NCBI RefSeq assembly: GCF_009831415.1
Contig: NZ_CP043727.1
Span: 2,480,001 to 2,544,000, forward strand
DNA length: 64,000 bases
Direction: 5' to 3'
Origin: Yersinia canariae
GTDB taxonomy: Bacteria > Pseudomonadota > Gammaproteobacteria > Enterobacterales > Enterobacteriaceae
Below, piece by piece: positions 37,464 to 48,033 of the stretch; positions within the stretch are counted from its first letter, which is position 1, and each line of letters opens with the position of its first letter. Under the pieces are notes generated by a model. It had not been told where the DNA came from and made no database searches. It was given only the letters and a program-made list of their open reading frames with translations. A program made the translations under genes and the position numbers.

Positions 37464-38426
37464 TTAAAGATCTTTGCGAACATAAGGCTCTAGTTCACCT
37501 TCTTTACGTGTTTTGAGCAGTTTTAGAATCCAGGTATATTGTTCTGGATTCGGCTTAACCAACAACTCAACTTCTTCATTCATGCGGCGCGCAATATAAG
37601 CATCATCAGCATCCGCTAAATCATCCATTGGCGGGCGAATATAGATATCAAGACGATGTTCACGATAATTGTAAACAGGGAACATCGGAACAATAGCCGC
37701 ACGACAAACTTTCATTAGCCGCCCCACTGCCGGTAATGTCGCCTTATAAGTCGCGAAGAAATCAACAAACTCACTTTGCTCAGGGCCATAGTCCTCATCA
37801 GGTAAATAATATCCCCAGAAACCTTGGCGCACAGAACTGATAAAGGGTTTAATCCCACTTTCACGAGCATGAATTCGACCACCAAACCGCAAGCGCGCAC
37901 TATTCCATAAATAATCCACTAATGGATTGCGTTGATGGTGGAACATGCCGGCAACCGGCTTACCCTGCTCGGCCAACAACATGGCCGGAATATCAATCGA
38001 CCAGGCATGGGGCACCAATAAAATAACATTGCGCTCTTGTTGTTGTAGCCCATCCAAAATATCCAACCCGTGCCAATGAACGCGGGATAATACTTTTTTC
38101 GGATCACGGAAACACAACTCAGCCATCATCATTAAAGGTTGCGCGGCGGTCGCAAACATTTGATCAATAATATGTTCACGTTCTGATTCTGGCAGCTCTG
38201 GCATACAATAAAGAAGGTTTATACGGGCGCGGCGACGGGCGCTTTTGGCAAATTTACCGGCAAGACGCCCCACTCCGGCCAATAAAGGGTCTCGGAATTT
38301 GGGTGGGACATAAGCCATCGCCGCCATTGCTCCAGCCCCTAACCACACGCCCCAAAAACGGGGATGTAGGAAAGATTTTTTAAATACCGGAATAAAACCA
38401 GCTGCGTCGTTTTTCTCTTTATGCAT
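37464..38426 (-). CDS. lpxM: Lipid A biosynthesis acyltransferase LpxM
   Basis: The 320-residue inner-membrane enzyme has one N-terminal membrane anchor (about 25-42) and the HX4D acyltransferase motif in VPHAWSIDIPA (about 142-147). LpxM (MsbB) adds the last secondary acyl chain to Kdo2-lipid A; in yersiniae the chain and its temperature dependence vary between species. The gene lies beside mepM in the order known from E. coli. Start ATG 38426, preceded by AAGAGTTCCCC. Confidence 0.94.
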   Translation of the reverse strand: MHKEKNDAAGFIPVFKKSFLHPRFWGVWLGAGAMAAMAYVPPKFRDPLLAGVGRLAGKFAKSARRRARINLLYCMPELPESEREHIIDQMFATAAQPLMMMAELCFRDPKKVLSRVHWHGLDILDGLQQQERNVILLVPHAWSIDIPAMLLAEQGKPVAGMFHHQRNPLVDYLWNSARLRFGGRIHARESGIKPFISSVRQGFWGYYLPDEDYGPEQSEFVDFFATYKATLPAVGRLMKVCRAAIVPMFPVYNYREHRLDIYIRPPMDDLADADDAYIARRMNEEVELLVKPNPEQYTWILKLLKTRKEGELEPYVRKDL

Positions 38427-38479
38427 GGGGAACTCTTGGAATGGACGATGAGATAATAATATACCGCTAGGTATAAACG

Positions 38480-38510
38480 CGCCGGTAGCACAAATTTATG
38501 GCTACCGGCG
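38480..38510 (-). terminator. Hairpin after mepM
   Basis: A perfect 10-bp stem (CGCCGGTAGC at 38480-38489, GCTACCGGCG at 38501-38510) with an 11-nt loop lies 8 bases after the mepM stop. Only GTTTAT follows, so termination may be partial. Confidence 0.6.
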
Positions 38511-38518
38511 AGCTATTA

Positions 38519-39835
38519 TTAATCCAGTTGCAACTGCGGGATGACCTGTTTCGCAATAGCCAGATAGTCGCTGCGATCTTTACCGCTTAACCCTTCTGAA
38601 CGCGGTAGCTTAGCGGTCAACGGGTTAACAGCTTGCTGGTTCATCCAAAACTCATAGTGCAGATGCGGGCCAGTAGAGCGGCCAGTGTTACCTGACAACG
38701 CAATGCGGTCGCCACGTTTCACTTTTTGGCCTGGTTTCACCAGTAATTTTTTTAGATGCATATAGCGTGTGGTGTATTGGCGACCATGACGGATAGCAAC
38801 ATAGTTACCCGCCGCCCCACTGCGCTTGGCAATAACCACTTCGCCATCACCTACGGCCAGCACCGGTGTCCCGACTGGCATAGCAAAATCCACACCTTTG
38901 TGCGGTGCGATACGCCCTGTCACAGGATTAATACGGCGAGGATTGAAGTTAGACGAAACACGGAATTGCTTCATGGTAGGGAAACGCATAAAACCACGCG
39001 CCAGACCAGAACCTAGCCGGTCATAGAACTTACCGTCGTCAGCACGAATGGCGTAATAATCTTTGCCTCCAGAGCGCATGCGCACCCCGACCAATTGGCT
39101 TTGCTCACTGCGCCCATCAAGTATTTCACGCGACATCAATACCGAGAACTGATCACCTTTGCGCAGTTTGGCAAAATCCAACTGCCATTGTAATGCTTTC
39201 GTCACAGCGCGAATCTCAGCACCGGTCAAACCGGCCTTTTTGGCACTGGTAACAAAACTACCCTCCAGCCGACCAGTGAGAACCGCATTGGTCCACTCAC
39301 CTTTCTGTAACTCTTTTGTTTCTTTGAAATTATTACCTACACGGTCATAAGTGCGGGTTTCACGACGAGAAACTTCCCATGTCAGGCGCTGCAAATCACC
39401 AGCATCATTAACTGTCCAAGAGATTTGCTGCCCGATCTTCAGATTACGCAAATCGCGGTTTTGTGTCGCCAACAGGGAAACATCAGAGATATCAATGCCA
39501 TATTGGGTCAGGATGCTGCTAAGCGTGTCCCCGGTGGAGACAACATACTCATGAACACCCGTTTCACTGACATCTTTGGCATCTAATTCGTCTTGTGGGA
39601 TTTCATCATCTGGTGCTGGTTGATCAATGGGTTCACTGGCATCGGGCAATAAAATGCGGGTTTGGCTGGTATCTAATACCACGCTCTTGGCGACAGGTTC
39701 ATGCTCCGGGTGATAAACAAAAGGCCGCCAAACAGCGACGGCCAATGTCATTACAGTCAACGACCCCAGCATGATGCGGTGGGGGCGAGGGAGATTGTTA
39801 TACGCCAAAGTGATAGTTCGGACTATCTGCTGCAC
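38519..39835 (-). CDS. mepM: Murein DD-endopeptidase MepM
   Basis: The 438-residue protein has an N-terminal membrane anchor (about 22-40), a LysM domain (about 95-140; EYVVSTGDTLSSIL), a central OapA/Csd3-like region and an M23 peptidase domain (about 290-410). Zinc ligands are in HKGVDFAMP (His, Asp) and HLHYEF (HxH). It cuts D-Ala-mDAP cross-links in periplasmic peptidoglycan to allow insertion of new strands. It starts with GTG 39835 behind AAAAGGATACTCATAA. The zinc transporter gene znuA lies 20 bp upstream on the same strand, so the two may be cotranscribed. Confidence 0.94.
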   Translation of the reverse strand: MQQIVRTITLAYNNLPRPHRIMLGSLTVMTLAVAVWRPFVYHPEHEPVAKSVVLDTSQTRILLPDASEPIDQPAPDDEIPQDELDAKDVSETGVHEYVVSTGDTLSSILTQYGIDISDVSLLATQNRDLRNLKIGQQISWTVNDAGDLQRLTWEVSRRETRTYDRVGNNFKETKELQKGEWTNAVLTGRLEGSFVTSAKKAGLTGAEIRAVTKALQWQLDFAKLRKGDQFSVLMSREILDGRSEQSQLVGVRMRSGGKDYYAIRADDGKFYDRLGSGLARGFMRFPTMKQFRVSSNFNPRRINPVTGRIAPHKGVDFAMPVGTPVLAVGDGEVVIAKRSGAAGNYVAIRHGRQYTTRYMHLKKLLVKPGQKVKRGDRIALSGNTGRSTGPHLHYEFWMNQQAVNPLTAKLPRSEGLSGKDRSDYLAIAKQVIPQLQLD

Positions 39836-39855
39836 TTATGAGTATCCTTTTAATC

Positions 39856-40812
39856 TTACTTCAGGCAGCTCACGTATTGGTTCGACAGCTGAGACAAAAA
39901 GTTCACATAGCTGTCCTTGCCTAATACTATGCCACTCCCCAAGGGATCCAAAGTGCCTGAACGCACGTTTGTTCCTTTGGCGACAGCATTAATGACGGCC
40001 GGCCTGAATTGTGGCTCAGCAAAAACGCATACCGCTTTATGCTCAACCAACTGTGTTCGAATTTGATGTAAACGCTGCGCACCAGGCTGAATTTCGGGAT
40101 TGACTGTAAAATGCCCTAACGGACTCAAGCCAAAGTGTTTTTCAAAGTAGCCATAAGCATCATGAAAAACGAAGTATCCCTTACCTTGGGCAGGCTTTAG
40201 CATAGTAGCAATATTTTTTTCATTTTGCGCTAGTTGATCCTCGAATCGGCGCAGGTTTGCATCTAATTTGTCCTTATTTTGTGGCATAAGTTCCAATAAT
40301 CTATCGTGAATAGCAATTGCAGATTGTTTGGCGATAGTTGGGGACAACCAAATATGCATGTTATATTCGCCGTGGCGGTGCTCATCGCTGTGATTATCTT
40401 TAGCATGATCATGGTGATGCCCTTCATCCTCCCCGTCATGTTCATCATGTTCGTCGCCTTTCATCAACAAAGGCATGACTGAGGGTAATTGAGCCAGAGC
40501 TATCTTTTTATTATCAGCAACTTGCGTTAACGGTTTCGATAAAAAAGCTTCCATTTCCGGCCCAATCCAAATAACCAGGTCAGCACTCCGTAACCGCTGG
40601 ACATCTGACGGGCGCAGGGCATAATCGTGTGGTGATGCACCATCAGGTAATAATACCTCGGTTGGCAGTACACCATCAGCGATGGCTGAGGCGATAAAAC
40701 CCAGCGGACGCACTGATGTCACAACCGCAGCAGAGGCAATATTAAATGGGTTAGCGATTAAAATTGCGCTGGCCAGCATTGCCCGCTTTAGCCATTTATT
40801 TTTATGTAACAT
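39856..40812 (-). CDS. znuA: Zinc ABC transporter substrate-binding protein ZnuA
   Basis: The 318-residue precursor has a signal peptide (about 1-29, cleavage near ASAA) and the ZnuA fold. A His/Asp/Glu-rich loop at about 120-155 ([17 protein letters not shown] and on) separates the first two metal ligands and is typical of ZnuA. It captures periplasmic Zn2+ and hands it to ZnuBC. It is divergent from znuCB across 75 bp holding a Zur box, and mepM follows it closely. Confidence 0.95.
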   Translation of the reverse strand: MLHKNKWLKRAMLASAILIANPFNIASAAVVTSVRPLGFIASAIADGVLPTEVLLPDGASPHDYALRPSDVQRLRSADLVIWIGPEMEAFLSKPLTQVADNKKIALAQLPSVMPLLMKGDEHDEHDGEDEGHHHDHAKDNHSDEHRHGEYNMHIWLSPTIAKQSAIAIHDRLLELMPQNKDKLDANLRRFEDQLAQNEKNIATMLKPAQGKGYFVFHDAYGYFEKHFGLSPLGHFTVNPEIQPGAQRLHQIRTQLVEHKAVCVFAEPQFRPAVINAVAKGTNVRSGTLDPLGSGIVLGKDSYVNFLSQLSNQYVSCLK

Positions 40813-40840
40813 AATACGAATTCTCGACGTTTTGATGAGT

Positions 40841-40864
40841 AAAGCGTAATATTATAACATTCAC
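40841..40864. promoter_or_regulatory. Zur box between znuA and znuCB
   Basis: Read on the minus strand, GAATGTTATAATATTACGC lies within a segment that matches the E. coli znu Zur box at about 18 of 23 positions as I recall it. It sits in the 75-bp divergent promoter region and probably represses both sides when zinc is plentiful. Confidence 0.8.
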
Positions 40865-40887
40865 TCGGTTCTGCAAACGTAATCATT

Positions 40888-41646
40888 ATGTCCACATTGG
40901 TCACTCTAAATAAGATATCTGTCACTTTTGGTAGTCGGCGGGTACTAAATGATATTTCCCTTTCTCTGCGTCCGGGAAGAATTCTCACTCTGCTTGGGCC
41001 AAATGGTGCCGGCAAATCAACACTGGTTCGCGTGGTATTAGGGTTGATTGCTCCCACCAGCGGCACTCTGATTCGTGAGCCGGGTTTACGTATCGGCTAT
41101 GTTCCACAAAAACTTTATCTGGATGCCACCTTGCCGCTGACGGTGAGCCGCTTTATGCGGTTAAAACCGGGCGTCAAAAAAGCAGATATTTTACCTGCAC
41201 TTAAGCGGGTACATGCAGCACATCTATTAGATCAGCCAATGCAAAAGCTGTCTGGCGGCGAAAATCAGCGTGTCCTCTTGGCCCGCGCCCTATTGAACCG
41301 ACCGCAGCTATTAGTCTTGGATGAGCCAACGCAAGGTGTTGATGTTAATGGGCAATTAGCTCTGTATGACTTAATTGAACAGTTACGCAGAGAGCTCGGC
41401 TGTGCCGTCTTGATGGTTTCCCATGACTTGCATTTAGTCATGGCCAAAACTGATGAAGTTTTATGTCTTAACCAACATATTTGCTGTTCTGGTGCGCCAG
41501 AGGTCGTTTCCACTCATCCGGAGTTTATTGCCATGTTTGGCAATCGTGGAGCAGAACAGTTAGCCGTTTACCGTCATCACCATAATCATCGTCACGATTT
41601 GCACGGAAAGATTATTTTGAAAAACAGCGGGAGTCGTGACGCATGA
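40888..41646 (+). CDS. znuC: Zinc ABC transporter ATP-binding protein ZnuC
   Basis: The 252-residue ABC ATPase has Walker [10 protein letters not shown] (about 38-46), the signature [14 protein letters not shown], Walker [13 protein letters not shown] and a switch His in MVSHD. The C-terminus is His-rich ([11 protein letters not shown]), as in enterobacterial ZnuC. It powers zinc import through ZnuB. Its last codons overlap the znuB start by 4 bases (ATGA type), indicating coupled translation. Confidence 0.95.
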   Translation: MSTLVTLNKISVTFGSRRVLNDISLSLRPGRILTLLGPNGAGKSTLVRVVLGLIAPTSGTLIREPGLRIGYVPQKLYLDATLPLTVSRFMRLKPGVKKADILPALKRVHAAHLLDQPMQKLSGGENQRVLLARALLNRPQLLVLDEPTQGVDVNGQLALYDLIEQLRRELGCAVLMVSHDLHLVMAKTDEVLCLNQHICCSGAPEVVSTHPEFIAMFGNRGAEQLAVYRHHHNHRHDLHGKIILKNSGSRDA

Positions 41647-42428
41647 TTGAATTACTGTTGCCTGGCTGGTTAGCCGGTGTGTTGCTGGCAACTGCGGCGG
41701 GCCCTCTGGGGTCATTTGTGGTCTGGCGCAGAATGTCCTATTTTGGCGATACATTAGCCCATGCATCATTATTGGGCGTGGCATTTGGTTTACTGTTAGA
41801 TGTGAACCCATTCTATGCCGTGATCGTGATGACTATGGTGTTAGCGCTTATTCTGGTGTGGTTGGAACGCCGCCCTCAGTTAGCCGTAGACACACTGCTC
41901 GGGATTATGGCTCACAGTGCGCTGTCGTTAGGTTTAGTGGTCGTTAGCCTAATGCATAATGTCCGGGTCGATTTAATGGCTTACCTGTTTGGCGATCTAC
42001 TTTCCGTCACACTGAGTGATATTGGGCTAATTGCAGCCGGCGTCGTCGTCGTGCTGGGCATATTGTGTTGGCAATGGCGGGCATTGCTCTCCATGACTAT
42101 CAGCCCGGAACTGGCCCATGTGGATGGGGTTAATTTAGAGCGCGTTCGGATGTTGCTGATGCTCGTGACTGCCCTGACAATCGGGTTGTCGATGAAGTTT
42201 GTCGGCGCACTGATTATTACTTCTCTATTGATTATCCCAGCCGCTGCCGCACGTCGTTTTGCCCGAACACCAGAACAAATGGCCGGTATTGCCATCGGTA
42301 TTGGTATTGTTGCCGTGACGGGGGGGTTAACTTTCTCAGCTTGCTATGATACCCCCGCAGGCCCTTCAGTCGTGCTTTGTGCCGCGGCGATGTTCATCTT
42401 GAGCCTATCGCAAAAAGCACGCGCATAA
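41643..42428 (+). CDS. znuB: Zinc ABC transporter permease ZnuB
   Basis: The 261-residue inner-membrane ABC-3 family permease has about eight or nine hydrophobic helices and starts [16 protein letters not shown]. It forms the channel of ZnuABC. It is translationally coupled to znuC. A hairpin at 42437-42466 follows the stop. Confidence 0.95.
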   Translation: MIELLLPGWLAGVLLATAAGPLGSFVVWRRMSYFGDTLAHASLLGVAFGLLLDVNPFYAVIVMTMVLALILVWLERRPQLAVDTLLGIMAHSALSLGLVVVSLMHNVRVDLMAYLFGDLLSVTLSDIGLIAAGVVVVLGILCWQWRALLSMTISPELAHVDGVNLERVRMLLMLVTALTIGLSMKFVGALIITSLLIIPAAAARRFARTPEQMAGIAIGIGIVAVTGGLTFSACYDTPAGPSVVLCAAAMFILSLSQKARA

Positions 42429-42436
42429 TGTCGTGA

Positions 42437-42466
42437 AAATGGGGCGGGTATTACTGAGCCCCATTT
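42437..42466 (+). terminator. Probable terminator of znuCB
   Basis: The stem AAATGGGGC/GCCCCATTT (42437-42445 with 42458-42466) has a 12-nt loop and only a mildly T-rich tail. Confidence 0.6.
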
Positions 42467-42699
42467 CTAATTACCTTTACTTATTCTCCGCCCGCCCTCA
42501 TTCACAATCATCAATTCTGTTTTTAATATTCTAATTAGTGTGATCAACCACAAATACAATATATATCCAGTGTAATACCCTGCATAACACTTCAAGCAAT
42601 GAGCAATATAATGGTTATGCAGATACTTTTCTCGTCTCTGCATGGGCTTTGTACACTCTAAATTTACGCAGCATCACTATTGCGCAGAGGCGACCTATC

Positions 42700-44178
42700 A
42701 TGGATAGATCCACCCCCACGGGTTTACTTCAGCAACCCAAACCGTTCTTTATGATCTTTTTTGTCGAACTCTGGGAAAGATTCGGCTATTACGGAGTTCA
42801 GGGGATCCTCGCTGTTTTCTTCGTCAAACAGTTGGGATTCTCACAAGAACAAGCATTTGTCACTTTTGGGGCTTTTGCGGCGTTGGTTTACGGCCTAATT
42901 TCGATTGGTGGCTATGTCGGTGACCATCTATTGGGCACTAAACGCACCCTGGTTTTAGGGGCTGTCGTATTGGCGTTGGGCTACTTCGCCACCGGTTTAT
43001 CATTATACCAACCTAACCTGATTTTCTTTGCATTAGGGACTATTGCTGTGGGGAATGGTTTATTTAAAGCCAACCCGGCTAGCTTATTATCTAAATGTTA
43101 TCCGCCGAAAGATCCCCGTCTGGACGGGGCTTTTACTCTGTTTTATATGTCGATCAACATCGGCTCTTTGCTGTCATTATCATTGGCACCGGTGATAGCC
43201 GAGCGCTTCGGATATACCGTTACCTATTACTTATGCGGCATTGGTTTAATTTTTGCCCTGCTGGTCTATTTCTGTTGCCGCCATATGGTCCGCAATATTG
43301 GGTCTGAACCTGATACAAAACCTTTAAATTGGCGCAATCTGTTGTTAGTCCTAGTGGGAAGTGCAGTGATGATATGCATCTGCGCTTGGTTGATGAATCA
43401 TGTCATTATTGCCAATTTGGTGTTAATCGTCTTATCGCTGATTGTGGTGTTTATCTTTTTCAAAGAAGCGCTAAAACAGGATCAACTGGGCCGAAATAAA
43501 ATGTTTGTTGCCTTCATTCTGATGATTGAAGCCATCGTGTTTTATGTTTTATATGCTCAGATGCCAACTTCGTTGAACTTCTTTGCTATTAATAATGTTC
43601 ATCATGAAATCCTCGGTTTCAATATTAATCCGGTGAGTTTTCAGGCGCTAAATCCTTTCTGGGTGGTCGTCGCCAGCCCGATTTTAGCCTCAATTTATAC
43701 CCGTTTGGGTAGCCAGAATCGTGACTTATCCATGCCGGCAAAATTTACTTTAGGCATGTTTTTATGTTCGTTTGGATTCCTAACAGCGGCTGCCGCAGGG
43801 ATGTGGTTTGCTGATGCACAAGGTTTAACATCACCTTGGTTTATTGTTCTGGTTTATCTATTCCAGAGTTTAGGGGAGTTAATGATAAGCGCCCTCGGTT
43901 TGGCGATGGTGGCAGCATTAGTACCACAATATTTGATGGGGTTTATTCTTGGGATGTGGTTCTTGACTCAAGCAGCTTCATTCTTGATAGGTGGTTACGT
44001 AGCCACCTTTACCGCCACGCCTGAAGGCATGACCGACCCGCTCGAAACATTGCCGATTTATACTGATGTATTTGGTAAAATTGGTATGGTCACGCTGGTG
44101 ATTGCGTTGGTAATGGCGTTACTGATCCCCTGGCTTAACCGAATGATTAATACCCCGGCTGAAAAGTCTATTGCTTGA
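42700..44178 (+). CDS. dtpB: Dipeptide/tripeptide:proton symporter DtpB (POT family)
   Basis: The 492-residue inner-membrane protein has about fourteen helices and the POT motif ExxERFGYYG ([10 protein letters not shown], about 25-34). It is closer to E. coli DtpB than DtpA along its whole length (for example [18 protein letters not shown] and [15 protein letters not shown]). It imports di- and tripeptides with protons. The frame starts 17 codons upstream, but [13 protein letters not shown] matches the family N-terminus with AGAGGCGACC before it, so ATG 42700 is chosen. In E. coli dtpB is located elsewhere, so this placement is lineage-specific. Confidence 0.9.
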   Translation: MDRSTPTGLLQQPKPFFMIFFVELWERFGYYGVQGILAVFFVKQLGFSQEQAFVTFGAFAALVYGLISIGGYVGDHLLGTKRTLVLGAVVLALGYFATGLSLYQPNLIFFALGTIAVGNGLFKANPASLLSKCYPPKDPRLDGAFTLFYMSINIGSLLSLSLAPVIAERFGYTVTYYLCGIGLIFALLVYFCCRHMVRNIGSEPDTKPLNWRNLLLVLVGSAVMICICAWLMNHVIIANLVLIVLSLIVVFIFFKEALKQDQLGRNKMFVAFILMIEAIVFYVLYAQMPTSLNFFAINNVHHEILGFNINPVSFQALNPFWVVVASPILASIYTRLGSQNRDLSMPAKFTLGMFLCSFGFLTAAAAGMWFADAQGLTSPWFIVLVYLFQSLGELMISALGLAMVAALVPQYLMGFILGMWFLTQAASFLIGGYVATFTATPEGMTDPLETLPIYTDVFGKIGMVTLVIALVMALLIPWLNRMINTPAEKSIA

Positions 44179-44191
44179 AAGTCACCTTCAT

Positions 44192-44216
44192 CAGGGCTGG
44201 CCTTGGCACAGCCCTG
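44192..44216. terminator. Hairpin between convergent dtpB and ruvB
   Basis: The stem CAGGGCTG/CAGCCCTG (44192-44199 with 44209-44216) encloses a smaller GCC/GGC stem. No strong T tract is present on either side; it may still serve both genes. Confidence 0.5.
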
Positions 44217-44228
44217 CATCAAAAAGTC

Positions 44229-45233
44229 TTACTCTTCGCGGGTGATACCAAAGTGTTTATAGGCATGATTGGTCGCAATACGCCCACGAGGAGTCCGCTG
44301 GAGAAATCCTTGTTGGATTAAATACGGCTCCAGCACATCTTCAATGGTTTCGCGTTCTTCACCAATCGCGGCCGCCAAGTTATCCAATCCTACGGGGCCA
44401 CCCATAAACTTATCAATAACGGCCAGCAACAGTTTGCGGTCCATAAAATCAAAACCTTCGGCGTCTACATTCAGCATATCCAGCGCTTTCATCGCCACAT
44501 CACCGTTAATAGCACCATCCGCCCTGACCTCAGCGAAGTCACGCACACGGCGTAATAAACGGTTAGTGATACGGGGGGTTCCTCGCGAACGGCGTGCTAA
44601 TTGGTGCGCACCTTCTGAGGTGAGCTCCAGACCCAGACATTTAGCACTGCGCGACACAATATGTTCTAAATCAGCGACTTGATAAAACTCAAGGCGCTGG
44701 ACAATACCGAATCGGTCACGTAATGGGGAAGTCAATGAGCCCGCTCGGGTGGTGGCGCCAATCAGGGTAAAAGGCGGTAAATCAAGTTTGATTGAACGTG
44801 CAGCCGGGCCTTCGCCAATCATGATATCCAGTTGATAATCTTCCATCGCCGGATACAAAATCTCTTCGACCACGGGTGACAAACGGTGAATTTCATCAAT
44901 AAACAACACATCGTGTGGCTCAAGATTAGTCAACATAGCTGCCAGATCACCGGCTTTTTCCAACACGGGGCCAGAAGTCGTCCGCAAATTTACCCCCATC
45001 TCATTGGCAACAATGTTTGCCAATGTGGTTTTCCCCAAACCTGGAGGGCCAAATATCAGCACATGATCCAGCGCATCACCCCGCTGTTTCGCCGCCTGAA
45101 TGAAGATTTCCATTTGCTCGCGGACATGGGGTTGCCCGACGTATTCAGCCAATAGTTTCGGGCGGATAGCCCTATCAATACTCTCTTCATCACTGATAAC
45201 ACCCGCAGAAATCAGGCGGTCTGCTTCAATCAT
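44229..45233 (-). CDS. ruvB: Holliday junction branch migration helicase RuvB
   Basis: The 334-residue AAA+ ATPase has Walker [10 protein letters not shown] (about 62-70), Walker B LFIDEIH, and C-terminal winged-helix RuvB_C. It drives branch migration with RuvA during recombination repair. It is 18 bp downstream of ruvA, on the same strand, forming ruvAB. It converges on dtpB. Confidence 0.97.
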   Translation of the reverse strand: MIEADRLISAGVISDEESIDRAIRPKLLAEYVGQPHVREQMEIFIQAAKQRGDALDHVLIFGPPGLGKTTLANIVANEMGVNLRTTSGPVLEKAGDLAAMLTNLEPHDVLFIDEIHRLSPVVEEILYPAMEDYQLDIMIGEGPAARSIKLDLPPFTLIGATTRAGSLTSPLRDRFGIVQRLEFYQVADLEHIVSRSAKCLGLELTSEGAHQLARRSRGTPRITNRLLRRVRDFAEVRADGAINGDVAMKALDMLNVDAEGFDFMDRKLLLAVIDKFMGGPVGLDNLAAAIGEERETIEDVLEPYLIQQGFLQRTPRGRIATNHAYKHFGITREE

Positions 45234-45251
45234 CTTAAATCCCTATTTATT

Positions 45252-45866
45252 CTATAACGCGGCACGCAAAGCATCACGGATCAGGGTTTCACAATCAGCA
45301 CCCGGTTTAGCAATCTTACTCACTAAACGGCTCGCTTCTTGTGGTTTATACCCTAAAGCCACCAGCGCGGAAGCCGCTTCTGCTTCGATATCAGCATCTG
45401 ATGTTTGCGATGCGCTAGCAGGTAACTGAATATCACCAGTATTATTGAACAAATCGCCATTGAGACCTTTAAAGCGGTCTTTCATTTCAACAACTAACCG
45501 TTCAGCCGTTTTCTTGCCGACCCCCGGTAATTTCACCAAAGTGGTGATATCTTCGCGTTCTACCGCCGCGACAAACTGTTGTGCCGACATACCGGAGAGA
45601 ATAGCCAGTGCCAACTTTGGCCCCACACCGTTGACTTTGATCAACTCACGAAACAGCGCCCGCTCCTGCTTATCATTAAAGCCGTAGAGTAACTGGGCAT
45701 CTTCACGCACCACAAACTGGGTGAAGATAATGGCTTCCTGCCCCAATTCTGGCAGCTCATAAAAACAGGTCATAGGCAATTGGACTTCATAGCCAACACC
45801 GTTTGCTTCCAACAGCACCAATGGGGGCTGTTTTTCCAAAATGATACCTCTGAGGCGCCCTATCAC
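45252..45866 (-). CDS. ruvA: Holliday junction DNA-binding protein RuvA
   Basis: The 204-residue protein has an OB-fold domain (about 1-62), tandem HhH motifs ([10 protein letters not shown] and [12 protein letters not shown]) and a C-terminal RuvB-contact domain (about 155-204). I use GTG 45866 (read MIGRLRGII) with GAGGAGAAAGTCAAC before it; the frame extends 14 codons upstream without family support. No convincing SOS box was found upstream, although ruvAB is SOS-regulated in E. coli. Confidence 0.96.
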   Translation of the reverse strand: MIGRLRGIILEKQPPLVLLEANGVGYEVQLPMTCFYELPELGQEAIIFTQFVVREDAQLLYGFNDKQERALFRELIKVNGVGPKLALAILSGMSAQQFVAAVEREDITTLVKLPGVGKKTAERLVVEMKDRFKGLNGDLFNNTGDIQLPASASQTSDADIEAEAASALVALGYKPQEASRLVSKIAKPGADCETLIRDALRAAL

Positions 45867-45925
45867 GTTGACTTTCTCCTCGTTTACCCACATTAGGGTA
45901 GAAAACATAATGGCTGTTTATAGCA

Positions 45926-45953
45926 TAAAAAAGGCTGGATGGATATCCAGCCT
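45926..45953 (-). terminator. Terminator between ruvC and ruvA
   Basis: The stem AGGCTGGAT/ATCCAGCCT (45932-45940 with 45945-45953) and a 4-nt loop are followed on the minus strand by TTTTTT. It would end ruvC transcripts before ruvAB, just past an ERIC element. Confidence 0.85.
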
Positions 45954-45957
45954 ACAG

Positions 45958-46084
45958 TATACCCAAAAGATTTCAAGATGCAGGAAGGCGGCAAGCGGGA
46001 TAATCCCGATGAGCTTACATAAGTAAGTGATTCGGGTTATCGAGCGCAGCCAACACACCTGCAACTTGAAAGATGACAGGTATA
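45958..46084. repeat. Full-length ERIC element (127 bp)
   Basis: The best-preserved ERIC copy in the window has its terminal TATACCC and GACAGGTATA ends, the GCAGGAAGGCGGCAAG segment and the core GAGCTTACATAAGTAAGTG; its 127-bp length equals the canonical ERIC. It lies in the 3' region of ruvC, between the ruvC stop and its terminator, so it is probably transcribed. Confidence 0.92.
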
Positions 46085-46114
46085 ACAGTTAACCTGCTCG
46101 CATTAAAATACGAA

Positions 46115-46636
46115 TCAACGGATCCTACCGCGAGCCAACGTCATTTGGTCATTACCCAGTCGTACGGTATTTTGACTAAGATGACAATGGGTAATGGCAA
46201 TTGCCAGTGCATCTGCGGCATCAGCTTGGGGGTTCGCTGGGAGTTTCAACAGTGAACGCACCATATGTTGAACCTGGCTTTTTTCCGCCGCGCCCGTTCC
46301 TACCACAGTCTGCTTAACCTGACGAGCCGCATATTCGGAAACCGGCAAATTCAAGTTTACCGCAGCAACTATCGCGGCTCCACGCGCCTGACCCAGCTTT
46401 AAAGCTGAATCCGGGTTTTTCGCCATAAACACTTGTTCTATAGCAAAAAAATCGGGTTGAAACTGTGTGATGATTTCAGTGACACCTGCATAAATCAACT
46501 TCAGGCGAGTGGGCATATCGTCAACAACAGTGCGGATACAGCCGCTGCCCAGATAGGTGAGCTGACGACCTTGCTGGCGGATAACGCCATAACCGGTGAC
46601 ACGAGAACCGGGATCGATGCCTAATACGATCGCCAT
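46115..46636 (-). CDS. ruvC: Crossover junction endodeoxyribonuclease RuvC
   Basis: The 173-residue nuclease resolves Holliday junctions. The catalytic acidic residues are visible: Asp7 in [12 protein letters not shown], Glu at about 66 in AIEQVFMAK, and two Asp in the C-terminal [12 protein letters not shown] segment. It is followed by an ERIC element and a terminator before ruvA, and preceded 183 bp upstream by yebC with its own terminator, so it has its own transcription unit or relies on read-through. Confidence 0.96.
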   Translation of the reverse strand: MAIVLGIDPGSRVTGYGVIRQQGRQLTYLGSGCIRTVVDDMPTRLKLIYAGVTEIITQFQPDFFAIEQVFMAKNPDSALKLGQARGAAIVAAVNLNLPVSEYAARQVKQTVVGTGAAEKSQVQHMVRSLLKLPANPQADAADALAIAITHCHLSQNTVRLGNDQMTLARGRIR

Positions 46637-46723
46637 ACCAGTTTATTTACCTTGTTACTGCATTGGTTTAGAAATGAACGTTTTTATCCGTCACATCAAG
46701 TTTACCCGCGATGCCGGATAACA

Positions 46724-46758
46724 AAAGCGCCATATCTGCAAAACACATATGGCGCTTT
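46724..46758 (-). terminator. Terminator of yebC
   Basis: A 12-bp stem (AAAGCGCCATAT at 46724-46735, ATATGGCGCTTT at 46747-46758) is followed on the minus strand by TGTTATC after TTT. It partly separates yebC from ruvC. Confidence 0.75.
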
Positions 46759-46819
46759 AAAACGCGGGCCACGGAAAGTGACCAGGACACACTAAAAGAA
46801 TAGATGAATCAATGCTTAA

Positions 46820-47563
46820 TTACAGTGTTGCGGCCACTTCATCAGAGATCTCACCGTTATGGTAAACCTCTTGCACATCGTCAGAATCTTCCAGCATATC
46901 AATCAACCGCAGCAATTTTGGTGCAGTTTCAGCATCCAAATCTGCTTTAGTTGATGGGATCAGCGAGACTTCAGCGCCTTCAGCGACCAAACCTGCCGCA
47001 TCCAGTGCATCTTTCACCGCACCCAGTGATTCCCAGGCCGTAAACACATCAATAGCACCGTCATCATAGACGACAATATCATCAGCACCCGCTTCCAGTG
47101 CCGCATCCATCACTGCATCTTCTTCCAAACCCGGTGCATAGGAAATCACACCTTTTTTGGTGAATAGATAAGAAACAGAACCATCAGTCCCCAAATTACC
47201 ACCGGTTTTGGTGAATGCATGGCGGACTTCAGATACGGTGCGGTTGCGGTTATCACTCAAACATTCGACCATTACGGCAGTACCGCCTGGGCCATAACCT
47301 TCGTAAATGATAGTTTCCATGTTGTTATCTTCATCACCACCAACACCACGGGCAATCGCGCGGTTCAGGGTGTCACGCGTCATATTATTAGACAACGCTT
47401 TATCGATAGCCGCACGTAACCGTGGGTTCGCACCAGGATCACCACCGCCCAGACGCGCAGCAGTCACCAGCTCACGGATAATTTTAGTGAAAATCTTACC
47501 GCGCTTGGCATCCTGTGCCGCTTTGCGGTGTTTTGTGTTGGCCCATTTACTATGACCTGCCAT
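46820..47563 (-). CDS. yebC: YebC/PmpR family transcriptional or translational regulator
   Basis: The 247-residue protein is full length for YebC ([25 protein letters not shown] start). The family includes DNA-binding regulators such as PmpR and ribosome-associated factors (TACO1) that help translate proline-rich stretches; which role applies here is open. It is part of the aspS-nudB-yebC-ruvC series on the minus strand, 26 bp after nudB. Confidence 0.95.
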   Translation of the reverse strand: MAGHSKWANTKHRKAAQDAKRGKIFTKIIRELVTAARLGGGDPGANPRLRAAIDKALSNNMTRDTLNRAIARGVGGDEDNNMETIIYEGYGPGGTAVMVECLSDNRNRTVSEVRHAFTKTGGNLGTDGSVSYLFTKKGVISYAPGLEEDAVMDAALEAGADDIVVYDDGAIDVFTAWESLGAVKDALDAAGLVAEGAEVSLIPSTKADLDAETAPKLLRLIDMLEDSDDVQEVYHNGEISDEVAATL

Positions 47564-47589
47564 AAATAAGAATCTCCAAAATAGTCTAA

Positions 47590-48033
47590 TTAGACCGAAT
47601 AAAGAACATACTCTTCAATCGCTTGCTGATTACTCCAGGACTTGGTCAATGCAGCAGCATCCGCTACATTGAGCCACTGGTAAGCAAGATGTTCGGTAAT
47701 CACCACATCTCGCTCTTCGGGCAACGCCAGACAGAACCAATGTTCTTTATTGCGCGTAACACCCGGCGCATAGCGACGGCGCAAATGCACAAAGAGTTCA
47801 AATTCTACACAGCGCTGGCAGTCGAACAGCTCCAGGTTTTCACCCAGTATATCAATGCCGACTTCTTCCTTTACTTCGCGCTGCGCAGTTTGCAACGGGG
47901 TTTCACCCTCTTCCAGACTGCCGGTGACCGACTGCCAAAAATCAGGATCATCACGCCGTTGCAACATCAACACCCGACCACTTTTTCTGGCGTAGATCAC
48001 CGCCAGTATTGATTCGGGGCGTTTATAATTCAT
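47590..48033 (-). CDS. nudB: Dihydroneopterin triphosphate diphosphatase NudB
   Basis: The 147-residue Nudix hydrolase has a complete Nudix box GX5EX7REUXEEXGU (Gly-Ser-Leu-Glu-Glu-Gly-Glu ... REVKEEVG, about 38-60). NudB removes pyrophosphate from dihydroneopterin triphosphate in folate synthesis. Its ATG shares one base with the aspS stop (TAATG), so translation is coupled. Confidence 0.94.
   Translation of the reverse strand: MNYKRPESILAVIYARKSGRVLMLQRRDDPDFWQSVTGSLEEGETPLQTAQREVKEEVGIDILGENLELFDCQRCVEFELFVHLRRRYAPGVTRNKEHWFCLALPEERDVVITEHLAYQWLNVADAAALTKSWSNQQAIEEYVLYSV

Noticed and set aside
45867..45957. SOS box upstream of ruvA
   Set aside because: The only CTG-N10-CAG there falls inside the ruvC terminator stem and lacks the T-rich/A-rich flanks; no convincing LexA site was found.
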